The position numbers and the translations under genes are program-made. From NCBI GenBank assembly GCA_938008865.1, contig CALLJA010000481.1, forward strand, positions 1 through 5,274: a stretch of DNA of 5,274 bases, in the 5' to 3' direction. This document shows, one piece after another, positions 1-5,274 of this stretch. Under the pieces are notes generated by a model. That model saw nothing but the letters and a program-made list of their open reading frames with translations, ran no database searches and had not been told where the DNA came from. Every line of letters starts with the position of its first letter. Position 1 is the stretch's first letter. The stretch is from an uncultured Anaerolineales bacterium. Lineage in GTDB: Bacteria; Chloroflexota; Anaerolineae; Anaerolineales; Villigracilaceae.

Positions 1-558
1 AACATCCGCCGCGCCGTGGCCGAGGCCCTGGCCAACGACCCGGGCGAAGGTCATGCCATGTTGAAGGAAGGCGCCACGTTGAGCGACATCCTGCTGCGGC
101 GCGCCGTGGTGTACGGCCTGGCCCGCGTGGACCAGCCCTGGGCAGTGGACATGCTCAAATCCATCCAGGTTGAAGACGAGCAATGGGTGGTGCGCAACTC
201 GGCCACCGAAGTGCTCGACCGTCAGGCCCACCTGGGCGCGCGTGTGCCGCGCAGCCTGCCTGCCCCGTCCGAGACGCCCTGGCTGATCGAGTTTGCGGGC
301 AAGCAGGGTGTAGGCATCTCCCCGGGCGCGCCCGCCACCGAGATCCTGCTCACCGCTCTCAAAGGCGACAACCCCGAAGCGCGCCTGGCCAGCCTGCCCT
401 ACCTCAAGCGCACGCCCACCGAGGGCGTCATCACCCAGATGTATCACGCCATGTACAGGGATGACCCCGAACTACGCGAGGCGGTCTACCTGGCCCTGAT
501 GGAGGTCGCCGCCGCGGGCGTCAGGCTGCCGCACCCGTCCCAGTTCGGCATCGAATGA
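1..558 (+). CDS. HEAT-repeat protein, C-terminal part (5' end outside window)
   Basis: The frame is open from the first base and ends at TGA 556-558, giving 185 residues. No stop lies upstream in the window, so the true start is outside it; the GTG at 16 is probably an internal valine. Seen: paired amphipathic helices typical of HEAT/PBS-lyase-like repeats, one around residues 29-73 (LLRRAVVYGLARV, then VVRNSATEVL) and another around residues 112-168 (ARLASLPYLKR, then LREAVYLALMEV). A Pro/Gly-rich linker at about 78-110 separates them. No catalytic motif is visible, and the family generally serves as a protein-binding scaffold. The stop is one base before the ssnA start, so the two are probably co-transcribed and translationally coupled. 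The partner and role are unknown. The repeat-fold call is fairly secure; the function is not. Confidence 0.7.
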   Translation, partial: NIRRAVAEALANDPGEGHAMLKEGATLSDILLRRAVVYGLARVDQPWAVDMLKSIQVEDEQWVVRNSATEVLDRQAHLGARVPRSLPAPSETPWLIEFAGKQGVGISPGAPATEILLTALKGDNPEARLASLPYLKRTPTEGVITQMYHAMYRDDPELREAVYLALMEVAAAGVRLPHPSQFGIE

Positions 559-559
559 C

Positions 560-1897
560 ATGCTGATCACCAACGCCGCGCTGGTCACCTGGGGTTCCCC
601 CAACCGTTTCCACGAAAGATACGCCCTCCATATCGAGGGCGCTCTTGTTCGTGAGATCGGCCCCGAAGCGGACCTGCTCGCCCGTCACCCCGAGGAAGAA
701 AGACTCGATGCGCGCGGCCAACTCGTCCTGCCTGGCAACATTTGCGCCCACACTCATTTCTACGGCGCGTTCGCGCGCGGGCTGGCCGTCCCTGGCGATG
801 CGCCGCAGGACTTCAAGCAGGTCCTCGAAAGGTTGTGGTGGCCGCTGGATAAGTCGTTGGACGAGGAAGATGTCCGTTACTCGGCGCTGACCTGCCTGGT
901 GGATGCCGTCAAGCACGGCACCACCACGCTTTTCGACCATCACGCCTCTCCCAACTTCATCGACGGCTCGCTCGATATCATCGCCGAAGCTGTCGAACAG
1001 GCGGGCCTGCGCGCGGTGCTATGCTACGAAGTCAGCAACCGCGGTGGACAGGACAAGGCTCGCGCAGGCATCGCCGAAAACGTGCGTTTCCTCCAGCGGA
1101 CCAAAAGCCCGCTCCTGGCTGGGACCTTCGGCCTGCACGCCCCACTCACGCTTTCAACCGCCACCTTGGAGGCATCTCGCGCTGCCGCCCCAGACGGGAC
1201 GGGTTTCCACATTCACGTGGGCGAATCGCAGGATGATGGCTACGCCATGTTCGAGAACGACCTCGGCGCAGCCTGGCCCGTGGACTGGCTGAACAAGCAC
1301 GGCATCCTCGGTCAGCGGACCATCGTGGCACACGCCGTCCACGTGGACGAGTACGAACTGGACCAACTGGCCGAGACGGGAACCTGGGTCGCGCATCAGC
1401 CGCGCTCGAACATGAACAACGGCGTCGGCGTGGCGGATGTCGAAACCATGCTCGGAATGGGCATGCGCGTCTGCCTCGGCAACGATGGATTTGCCCACCC
1501 GATGTGGGACGAATGGAAGGCCGCTTCCCTGTTGCACAAGAATGAACACCGCGATCCGCGCCGCATGAACGGCAGCGACGTGGTCCAGATGGCGGTCTAC
1601 AATAACGCGGGCCTCGCCAACATCTTCTTCCCCGCTGCCCCGCTCGGGCAGATCGTCCCTGGCTGCTATGCCGACCTGATCTTTGTGGAGTATCATGCCG
1701 CCACGCCGCTCACCGCCGAGAACCTGCCCTGGCACATCCTCTTCGGCTTTCAGGGCAGCATGGTCACGACCACCATCGTCCACGGCAAAGTATTGATGAA
1801 AGACCGCGAACTCCTCACGCTCGACGAAGCTGAGATCGCCGCCAAAGCCCGCGAGGCCGCCGCCAAAACATGGAAAATGTATTACGCGCAATTTTGA
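560..1897 (+). CDS. ssnA: SsnA-like putative aminohydrolase (amidohydrolase superfamily)
   Basis: A 445-residue metal-dependent hydrolase of the chlorohydrolase/cytosine-deaminase-like group, close to the usual SsnA length of about 440. Metal and active-site residues are all present: H64-T-H66 after the first strand region, H217/H219 and E222 in FHIHVGE, H258 in IVAHAVH, and D309 in LGNDG. SsnA-type signatures remembered from the E. coli protein are also present: HFYGAFARG, LWWPLDKSLDEED (92-104), DHHASPNFIDGSLD (126-139) and RSNMNNGVG (282-290). Family knowledge: SsnA is a cytosolic putative aminohydrolase, often found near selenium/molybdenum hydroxylase or purine-catabolism genes; its substrate is unproven. 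None of those partners is in the window. ATG 560 is one base after the HEAT gene stop and lacks a strong Shine-Dalgarno sequence, which suggests coupling. The enzyme class is secure; the SsnA subfamily is likely, and another deaminase or chlorohydrolase is the alternative. Confidence 0.85.
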   Translation: MLITNAALVTWGSPNRFHERYALHIEGALVREIGPEADLLARHPEEERLDARGQLVLPGNICAHTHFYGAFARGLAVPGDAPQDFKQVLERLWWPLDKSLDEEDVRYSALTCLVDAVKHGTTTLFDHHASPNFIDGSLDIIAEAVEQAGLRAVLCYEVSNRGGQDKARAGIAENVRFLQRTKSPLLAGTFGLHAPLTLSTATLEASRAAAPDGTGFHIHVGESQDDGYAMFENDLGAAWPVDWLNKHGILGQRTIVAHAVHVDEYELDQLAETGTWVAHQPRSNMNNGVGVADVETMLGMGMRVCLGNDGFAHPMWDEWKAASLLHKNEHRDPRRMNGSDVVQMAVYNNAGLANIFFPAAPLGQIVPGCYADLIFVEYHAATPLTAENLPWHILFGFQGSMVTTTIVHGKVLMKDRELLTLDEAEIAAKAREAAAKTWKMYYAQF

Positions 1898-1940
1898 TTC
1901 GCGCATCCCACCGTTATCATTCATTCTGCACACCGAGAGG
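1894..1940 (+). promoter_or_regulatory. Candidate promoter and Shine-Dalgarno for npdG
   Basis: The 48-bp gap after ssnA holds TATCAT at 1915-1920 (one mismatch to TATAAT) and TTGATT at 1894-1899 (four of six matches to TTGACA). The spacer is short, 15 bp. A clear Shine-Dalgarno, GAGAGG at 1935-1940, lies 5 bases before ATG 1946 and supports that start. The ribosome site is convincing. The promoter is weak, and npdG may simply be read through from ssnA. Confidence 0.35.
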
Positions 1941-1945
1941 TTCCC

Positions 1946-2620
1946 ATGACTGACTCACCCATTCTTTTATCCATCGCCGTACTCGGCGGAACAGGCAAGG
2001 AAGGCAAAGGGCTGGTTTATCGTTGGGCCAAGGCTGGCTATCGCGTGCTGATCGGCTCGCGCGCTGCCGAAAAAGCCCAGGCCGCCGCCGCAGACGTGCT
2101 GTCCATGCTGGGCGGCAGCGGCTCGGTCGAAGGCCTGGACAATCCGACCGCCGCGCAAAAAGCCGACATCGTCGTACTGACCGTGCCCTACTCCGCGCAC
2201 CGCGATACGCTTGAAGCGGTCAAAGACGCGATTGAGGGCAAAATCCTGATCGACGTGACCGTGCCGCTCGTCCCGCCGAAAGTGGCCAAGGTGCAGATGC
2301 CGCCCGCGGGGTCTGCGGCACAGGAAGCCAAAGAGATTCTCGGCGAAGGCGCGCAAGTGGCCGCCGCCTTCCAAAACATCTCGCATGAACACCTGCTCGA
2401 AGGCGGCGATGTCGAGTGTGACGTGCTCGTTACGGGCACGGGCCCCGAGGTCCGCGCCGAGGCGATCAAACTGGTCGAAGCGGCGGGACTGACAGGCTGG
2501 GACGCGGGACCCATCGAGAACTCGGTCGTCGTCGAGGGCCTGACCAGCGTGCTAATCGGCATCAACAAAAAATACGGCAGCACGCACGCGGGCATCAAGA
2601 TCACGGGCGCGAAGAAGTAA
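1946..2620 (+). CDS. npdG: NADPH-dependent F420 reductase (F420:NADP oxidoreductase family)
   Basis: A 224-residue cytosolic Rossmann-fold protein, the usual size for this family. The NADP site is at the N-terminus: strand SIAVLGGTGKEGKGL (9-23) with a glycine-rich loop, then VLIGSR (34-39), where S38/R39 fit recognition of the NADP 2'-phosphate. Further family-like stretches are ADIVVLTVPYSAH, KILIDVTVPL and VAAAFQNISHEHL. The C-terminal region (about 155-215) contains VTGTGPEVRAEA, GWDAGPIENS and a final helix, VEGLTSVLIGINKKYG. Family role: hydride transfer between reduced F420 and NADP+, in either direction depending on the organism. A cofE gene sits downstream, which supports an F420 assignment over a generic NADP-binding oxidoreductase. 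ATG 1946 has a good Shine-Dalgarno. The last base of the TAA stop is also the first base of the inverted repeat bounding the downstream cassette. Confidence 0.88.
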   Translation: MTDSPILLSIAVLGGTGKEGKGLVYRWAKAGYRVLIGSRAAEKAQAAAADVLSMLGGSGSVEGLDNPTAAQKADIVVLTVPYSAHRDTLEAVKDAIEGKILIDVTVPLVPPKVAKVQMPPAGSAAQEAKEILGEGAQVAAAFQNISHEHLLEGGDVECDVLVTGTGPEVRAEAIKLVEAAGLTGWDAGPIENSVVVEGLTSVLIGINKKYGSTHAGIKITGAKK

Positions 2621-2646
2621 TCCACAGATTTCACAGATTTCGCAGA
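2620..2646. repeat. Left inverted repeat with 9-bp periodicity
   Basis: After TC at 2621-2622 comes CACAGATTT twice (2623-2631 and 2632-2640), then a degenerate CGCAGAAAG. The first 11 bases (2620-2630) are a perfect inverted match to 3297-3307, and the next 9-mers match the right side imperfectly in the same 9-bp phase. The repeat occupies almost the whole 33-bp gap between npdG and the GxxExxY start. Confidence 0.75.
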
Positions 2647-2653
2647 AAGAACC

Positions 2654-3082
2654 ATGAGACCCGTCGATTCTCGCGACCCGCAAACTTTTGCAATTATCGG
2701 CGCCGCAATGGACATCCATCGCCAGCTTGGGCATGGATTCCTGGAGGCCGTTTATCAAGAAGCTGCAGTGGTTGAATTCCGTCTCAGGAACATTCCTTTC
2801 GAGCGCGAGGTTTTGCTACCTGTCAAATACAAAGGCACCCCCCTGCCCGTCCATTATCGAGCTGACTTTATCTGCTTCTCCGAGATCATCGTCGAATTCA
2901 AGGCGATCTCCACCCTAACGACAACGGATGAAGCACAGGTTCTGAATTACCTCAAGGCCACTGGCTTCCATCGCGGATTGTTATTCAATTTTGGCTCTGC
3001 CAGCCTGCAACAAAAAAGGCTCGTCTGGGGTCACGACGACTTGGTTCTTCCCCAGGAGCCAACACTTCGAGGTCGCGAGTGA
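2654..3082 (+). CDS. GxxExxY protein (PD-(D/E)XK nuclease-like)
   Basis: A 142-residue protein matching the GxxExxY family (Pfam PDDEXK_3), usually about 120-140 residues. The naming motif is G28-F-L-E31-A-V-Y34, after an N-terminal helix IIGAAMDIHRQLG (14-26). A nuclease-like core follows: D71 in YRADF, E81-F-K83 in IIVEFKAI, and Q95 in the helix AQVLNYLKATG, then the strand GLLFNFG. These residues fit the D, ExK, Q pattern of PD-(D/E)XK enzymes, so the active site looks intact, but activity and biological role are not established for the family. ATG 2654 directly precedes the conserved region, with only a weak purine-rich stretch upstream (AGAAAG). The last codons (about 139-142, RGRE) and the stop lie within or beside the first 89-bp repeat, so the C-terminal tail seems repeat-derived. 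Less GC-rich codon use (TTT, AAT, ATT, AAA) than in the neighbours fits acquisition. Confidence 0.9.
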   Translation: MRPVDSRDPQTFAIIGAAMDIHRQLGHGFLEAVYQEAAVVEFRLRNIPFEREVLLPVKYKGTPLPVHYRADFICFSEIIVEFKAISTLTTTDEAQVLNYLKATGFHRGLLFNFGSASLQQKRLVWGHDDLVLPQEPTLRGRE

Positions 3083-3263
3083 CCTCGACCACAAAAGAAA
3101 AATCTGCCCAATCTGCGCAATCTGTGGACGCCTCCACCCCCGAGGCAAAAGACTTTACAGGTCGCGAGCGACCTCGAGCACAAGAGAAAAATCTGCCCAA
3201 TCTGTGTAATCTGTGGACGCCTCCACCCCCGAGTCAAAAGACTTTACAGGTCGCGAGCGACCT
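3068..3263. other. Hairpins repeated in each 89-bp unit
   Basis: Copy 1 can form a 7-bp stem, CGAGGTC (3068-3074) with GACCTCG (3081-3087). Copies 2 and 3 carry the perfect hairpin AGGTCG-CGAG-CGACCT at 3159-3174 and 3248-3263, with a 6-bp stem and 4-base loop. A second short stem, GCCTC (3130-3134) with GAGGC (3142-3146), occurs in copy 1; a G-to-T change at the matching place in copy 2 weakens it. No T-run follows, so these do not look like intrinsic terminators. They could fold in RNA or as single-stranded DNA. Confidence 0.6.
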
Positions 3264-3306
3264 CGACCACAAAAGCAAAATCTGCCCAATCTGCGTAATC
3301 TGTGGA
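3070..3306. repeat. 89-bp tandem repeat, 2.7 copies
   Basis: Copies start at 3070, 3159 and 3248, each opening with AGGTCGCGAG; the third stops at 3306 after 59 bases. By eye, copies 1 and 2 differ at 6 of 89 positions, and copies 1 and 3 at 3 of 59. Each unit holds a small hairpin, an A-rich stretch and three 9-mers of the form AATCTGNNN (3101-3127, 3190-3216, 3279-3305). Copies 1 and 2 continue into a C-rich block with CTCCACCCCCGAG. Because 89 is not a multiple of 3, the array cannot encode a repeated peptide. The 235-bp stretch 3083-3317 holds this array and no gene. Confidence 0.95.
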
Positions 3307-3307
3307 T
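3279..3307. repeat. Right inverted repeat of the cassette
   Basis: Three 9-mers, AATCTGCCC, AATCTGCGT and AATCTGTGG, end the third tandem copy. The last 11 bases (3297-3307) are the exact reverse complement of 2620-2630. The same three-9-mer block occurs in the other copies at 3101-3128 and 3190-3217, so this end has been multiplied while the left end is single. Confidence 0.75.
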
Positions 3308-3312
3308 AGAAT
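3307..3312 (+). promoter_or_regulatory. Candidate -10 box for cofE at the cassette edge
   Basis: TAGAAT (one mismatch to TATAAT) directly follows the cassette's last AATCTGTGGA. It ends 5 bases before the GTG start of cofE, so transcription from it would begin on or next to the start codon and give a leaderless message. No -35 match is seen at the usual distance, and no Shine-Dalgarno precedes the GTG. Speculative. Confidence 0.25.
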
Positions 3313-3317
3313 AGACC

Positions 3318-4100
3318 GTGTCCCCGCTCACCCTCACCCCCCTTCAACAAATACCCCTCATCCGCCAGGCTGACAATCTGGCGGATATTCTTCTCGCCTC
3401 CCTCCCCATCTCGGGCCTGACCCTTCAAAACGGCGACATCCTCGTGTTGGCGCAGAAAATTGTCAGCAAGGCCGAAGGCCGCATGGTGGACCTGGCAACC
3501 GTGACTCCCAGCCCGCGCGCGGTGGAACTCGCGGCCCAGGCAGAAAAAGACCCACGCGTGGTCGAGTTGATGCTGCGCGAAAGCCGCGAAGTGCTGCGCG
3601 TGCGCGTCGGCGCGGTCATCGTGGAACATAACCTCGGCTTCGTGTGCGCCAACGCGGGCATCGACCATTCCAACGTTTCCCCGCTGGGAGCGGGTCCCGT
3701 GGAACGAGCAGACGATTACGTCCTGCTCCTGCCCGCGGATCCCGACCGCTCCGCTGCCGAGATCCGCGCCCGAATCAACGCCAAAGCGGGCGTGGACGTC
3801 GGCGTGCTGGTCATCGACTCGCACGGACGCGCCTGGCGCAACGGCACCGTCGGCGTGACCATCGGCCTGGCGGGGATGCCTGGCCTCGTGGACCTGCGCG
3901 GGCAGCCCGACCTGTTTGGCTATAGCCTGCGTGTCACCCAGGTGGGCGCCGCCGATGAACTAGCCGCCGCCGCGTCGCTGATGATGGGTCAGGCCGCCGA
4001 AGGGACGCCCGCCGTCCACGCACGCGGCTTCCCCTATTCCATGCGCGACGGCGCACTAAAAGAACTGATCCGCCCCAAAGACCAGGATATGTTCCGATAA
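3318..4100 (+). CDS. cofE: Coenzyme F420-0:L-glutamate ligase
   Basis: A 260-residue CofE-family protein. Family reaction: GTP- and metal-dependent addition of L-glutamate to F420-0, giving F420-1 and longer poly-glutamate forms, in the cytosol. Seen: the N-terminal pattern LTPLQQIPLIRQADNLADIL (5-24), then GDILVLAQKIVSKAEGR (39-55), VCANAGIDHSN (109-119), VLVIDSHGRAWRNGTVGVTIG (within 163-183), VDLRGQPDLFGYSLRVT (191-207) and MMGQAAEGTPAVHARGF (222-238). These match the conserved blocks of the ligase. It is a stand-alone domain, without the C-terminal nitroreductase-like domain of mycobacterial FbiB (about 450 residues). GTG 3318 is chosen because the family's N-terminal strand begins a few residues later and upstream DNA is repeat. 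It probably once lay next to npdG and is now 697 bp from it. Confidence 0.9.
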   Translation: MSPLTLTPLQQIPLIRQADNLADILLASLPISGLTLQNGDILVLAQKIVSKAEGRMVDLATVTPSPRAVELAAQAEKDPRVVELMLRESREVLRVRVGAVIVEHNLGFVCANAGIDHSNVSPLGAGPVERADDYVLLLPADPDRSAAEIRARINAKAGVDVGVLVIDSHGRAWRNGTVGVTIGLAGMPGLVDLRGQPDLFGYSLRVTQVGAADELAAAASLMMGQAAEGTPAVHARGFPYSMRDGALKELIRPKDQDMFR

Positions 4101-4120
4101 ACCTGCGGCGAAAGTATAAT
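4092..4120 (+). promoter_or_regulatory. Candidate promoter for the HD-GYP gene
   Basis: A perfect TATAAT lies at 4115-4120 in an otherwise GC-rich gap. TTCCGA at 4092-4097, with a 17-bp spacer, matches three of six -35 positions and overlaps the end of cofE. The start site would fall near 4127, leaving a leader of only about 12 bases before ATG 4139 and no Shine-Dalgarno. The -10 is convincing; the -35 is weak. Confidence 0.45.
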
Positions 4121-4138
4121 ACCTGCCTGGATCCCCCT

Positions 4139-5274
4139 ATGAAACCCGTACGAGCCGCGTTGCGCGCCACCTGGGCCAGCCACTCCCTTGCGGAGAGGGC
4201 GTTGGCATATCAACGCATCCGCATGGCGGGCAGCCTCTCCATCCTGGTCGCGCTGCTCATCATCCAGGCGGTCAGGCCCACGGGCGCTTCGGTCATTTCC
4301 ATCACCATCACAGCCGCCGATATCGGCACCCTGCTTTGGCAGCGCAGGATGGTTCTGCTGGGACAGCCGCGGGCCGCCACCTGGGTCAGCCTGGTCCTGG
4401 CCGCCGTCATTGCCACCATGGGATTACACCTCGGGGGCGGCTTCATCACCCTCAGCCTCGGAATCTACCTCATCCTGATCCTGACCGCGGCGCTGGTATT
4501 CCAAAGCCGCACCGCCACGCGGGTCATGGCCGCCATTTGCTCGGTATTGTTCGCGCTCTTGGCCGTGCTGGAACTCACGGGCATCCTGCCCGCCAAGAAC
4601 TCGACCTTCGCTCCCATCTATAATTTTTCGCAAGAAGGACGCATCCTGGTCTCGAACGGGGTGATCGGGCTAATTCTTATCTCGCTCACCACCTATGCCA
4701 GCGGAGAAGCCGCCGAGATCATTGGCAAGTGGAGCCTATCCCTGACCCGCGAAGTCGAGGCCAAGACCCGCCAGTTGACCCAGGCCCTCGGCAACATGGA
4801 ACTGACCTACAGCAACATCGTCACCGCCCTGGCCAACGTGATCGAGGTCCGCGATTATTACACCAGCGACCACAGCAACCGCATCGCGGGCCTGGCCGTC
4901 GAGACCGCCAGGCTCCTCGGGTACGAAGAAAGCCAGCTCGAACGGGTGCGGCTGGCCGCCGCCATGCACGACATCGGCAAGATCGGCATTCCCGACAGCA
5001 TCCTTAACAAACCAGGCCCGCTGGAAGACGAGGAGCGGCGAATCATGATGCGCCATCCCGAGATCGGCGCAAAGATCATCAGCGCCATCCAGAACCTGAG
5101 CGATGTCGCCCAGGTCATCCGCGCCCACCAGGAAAAATTCGACGGCACAGGCTACCCCGACGGCCTGCGCGGGGAAGACATCCCGCTGACTGCGCGCATC
5201 ATCGCCGTGGTGGATGCCTACACGGCCATCACCGACCAGCGCGCCTATAAATCCGCCCGCACGCCCGCCGAAGC
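4139..5274 (+). CDS. Membrane-anchored HD-GYP domain protein, 3' end outside window
   Basis: The frame from ATG 4139 stays open to the window end, giving 378 complete codons. Residues 1-28 are basic and probably cytosolic. Six hydrophobic segments follow, at about 30-45, 51-67, 81-98, 102-121, 129-150 and 168-187. Next comes a helical, coiled-coil-like linker (about 190-225), then an HD-GYP domain from about 226. Motifs: EVRDYYTSDHSNR (236-248), H277-D278-IGKIG, H306-PEIG, H330-Q-E-KFDGTGYPDGLRGEDIP, and D359 in VVDAYTAITDQRAYK. Family role: hydrolysis of cyclic di-GMP, with the membrane part sensing an unknown signal. Oddity: the usual HHExxDGxGYP reads HQExxDGxGYP, so the second histidine, a metal ligand in known structures, is Gln331. 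The metal centre and activity may differ. It lies 38 bp after cofE and has its own candidate promoter. The domain is secure; catalysis is uncertain. Confidence 0.9.
   Translation, partial: MKPVRAALRATWASHSLAERALAYQRIRMAGSLSILVALLIIQAVRPTGASVISITITAADIGTLLWQRRMVLLGQPRAATWVSLVLAAVIATMGLHLGGGFITLSLGIYLILILTAALVFQSRTATRVMAAICSVLFALLAVLELTGILPAKNSTFAPIYNFSQEGRILVSNGVIGLILISLTTYASGEAAEIIGKWSLSLTREVEAKTRQLTQALGNMELTYSNIVTALANVIEVRDYYTSDHSNRIAGLAVETARLLGYEESQLERVRLAAAMHDIGKIGIPDSILNKPGPLEDEERRIMMRHPEIGAKIISAIQNLSDVAQVIRAHQEKFDGTGYPDGLRGEDIPLTARIIAVVDAYTAITDQRAYKSARTPAE

Larger units (their letters stand above)
2620..3307. mobile_element. Putative GxxExxY cassette bounded by inverted repeats
   Basis: This 688-bp segment between npdG and cofE starts with ATCCACAGATT (2620-2630) and ends with its exact reverse complement AATCTGTGGAT (3297-3307). 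Inside are one GxxExxY gene and 2.7 copies of an 89-bp tandem repeat. The segment fits exactly between the npdG stop and the short cofE leader and separates two F420 genes, as expected of an insertion. No transposase, recombinase or clear target-site duplication is visible, so mobility is inferred. A non-mobile repeat-bearing gene is the alternative. Confidence 0.45.

Noticed and set aside
1154..1933. Long minus-strand open frame (259 codons) opposite ssnA
   Set aside because: It is antisense to a clear, motif-complete ssnA gene; long shadow frames are expected in GC-rich DNA, and its product resembles no family I know.
2618..2626. DnaA-box-like sites (TAATCCACA here, CTATCCACA in reverse at 3301-3309)
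   Set aside because: Each has one mismatch to TTATCCACA and both are explained by the inverted repeat ends; there is no AT-rich unwinding region or dnaA/dnaN nearby.
3159..3174. Intrinsic terminator from the repeat hairpin
   Set aside because: The stem is only 6 bp and no T-run follows on either strand.
3070..3306. CRISPR-like array
   Set aside because: The whole 89-bp unit is conserved, with no variable spacers between short repeats, and no cas gene is nearby.
3079..3309. Short open frames on both strands across the tandem repeat
   Set aside because: They run through repeat DNA whose 89-bp period shifts frame at each copy, giving low-complexity products with no start signal or family resemblance.
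2610..3317. Target-site duplication flanking the cassette
   Set aside because: Left flank GTA and right flank AGA give no convincing direct repeat longer than chance.
3234..3824. Minus-strand open frame (196 codons) opposite cofE
   Set aside because: It spans repeat DNA and the antisense of conserved cofE codons; the product is His/Asp/Gly-rich shadow sequence.
4188..5007. Several short frames on both strands in the last 1.1 kb
   Set aside because: They all overlap the continuous HD-GYP frame from 4139, whose product has six membrane segments and complete domain motifs.

Overview
The window is GC-rich and densely packed, with every supported gene on the + strand. The gene content suggests a Chloroflexota (Anaerolineae-like) bacterium: an SsnA-type aminohydrolase, two coenzyme F420 genes (an NpdG-like F420:NADPH oxidoreductase and a CofE-like F420-0:glutamate ligase), a membrane HD-GYP protein and a GxxExxY protein. 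This placement is an inference from gene content and style. There is no rRNA or other marker to prove it, and an actinobacterial or other F420-using lineage cannot be excluded.

Layout: 1-558 is the C-terminal end of a HEAT-repeat protein whose start lies upstream of the window. One base after its stop begins ssnA (560-1897), so the two are probably co-transcribed. A 48-bp gap with a Shine-Dalgarno sequence and a weak promoter candidate leads to npdG (1946-2620). The stretch 2620-3307 looks like a discrete cassette. It starts on the last base of the npdG stop codon, carries a GxxExxY (PD-(D/E)XK-like) gene at 2654-3082 and an 89-bp tandem repeat (2.7 copies), and is bounded by an 11-bp perfect inverted repeat with 9-bp internal periodicity. 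Eleven bases beyond it cofE begins (3318-4100). After a 38-bp gap with a perfect TATAAT box comes an HD-GYP gene (4139 to the window end) with six predicted membrane segments. It is cut by the window edge.

How the genes fit together: npdG and cofE belong to one cofactor system. CofE adds glutamate to F420-0 to finish the coenzyme, and the NpdG-like enzyme exchanges hydride between F420 and NADP(H). They look like neighbours pushed apart by the GxxExxY/repeat cassette. SsnA and the HEAT protein form a separate upstream unit with no proven link to F420. The HD-GYP protein would be a cyclic-di-GMP phosphodiesterase or a degenerate sensor, and seems to have its own promoter.

The most interesting signal is the 2620-3307 cassette. 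Its nuclease-like gene sits between inverted 9-bp-periodic repeats, and the gene's stop codon lies inside the first tandem repeat copy, where it depends on one base unique to that copy. No tRNA, rRNA, CRISPR array or classical insertion sequence was seen.
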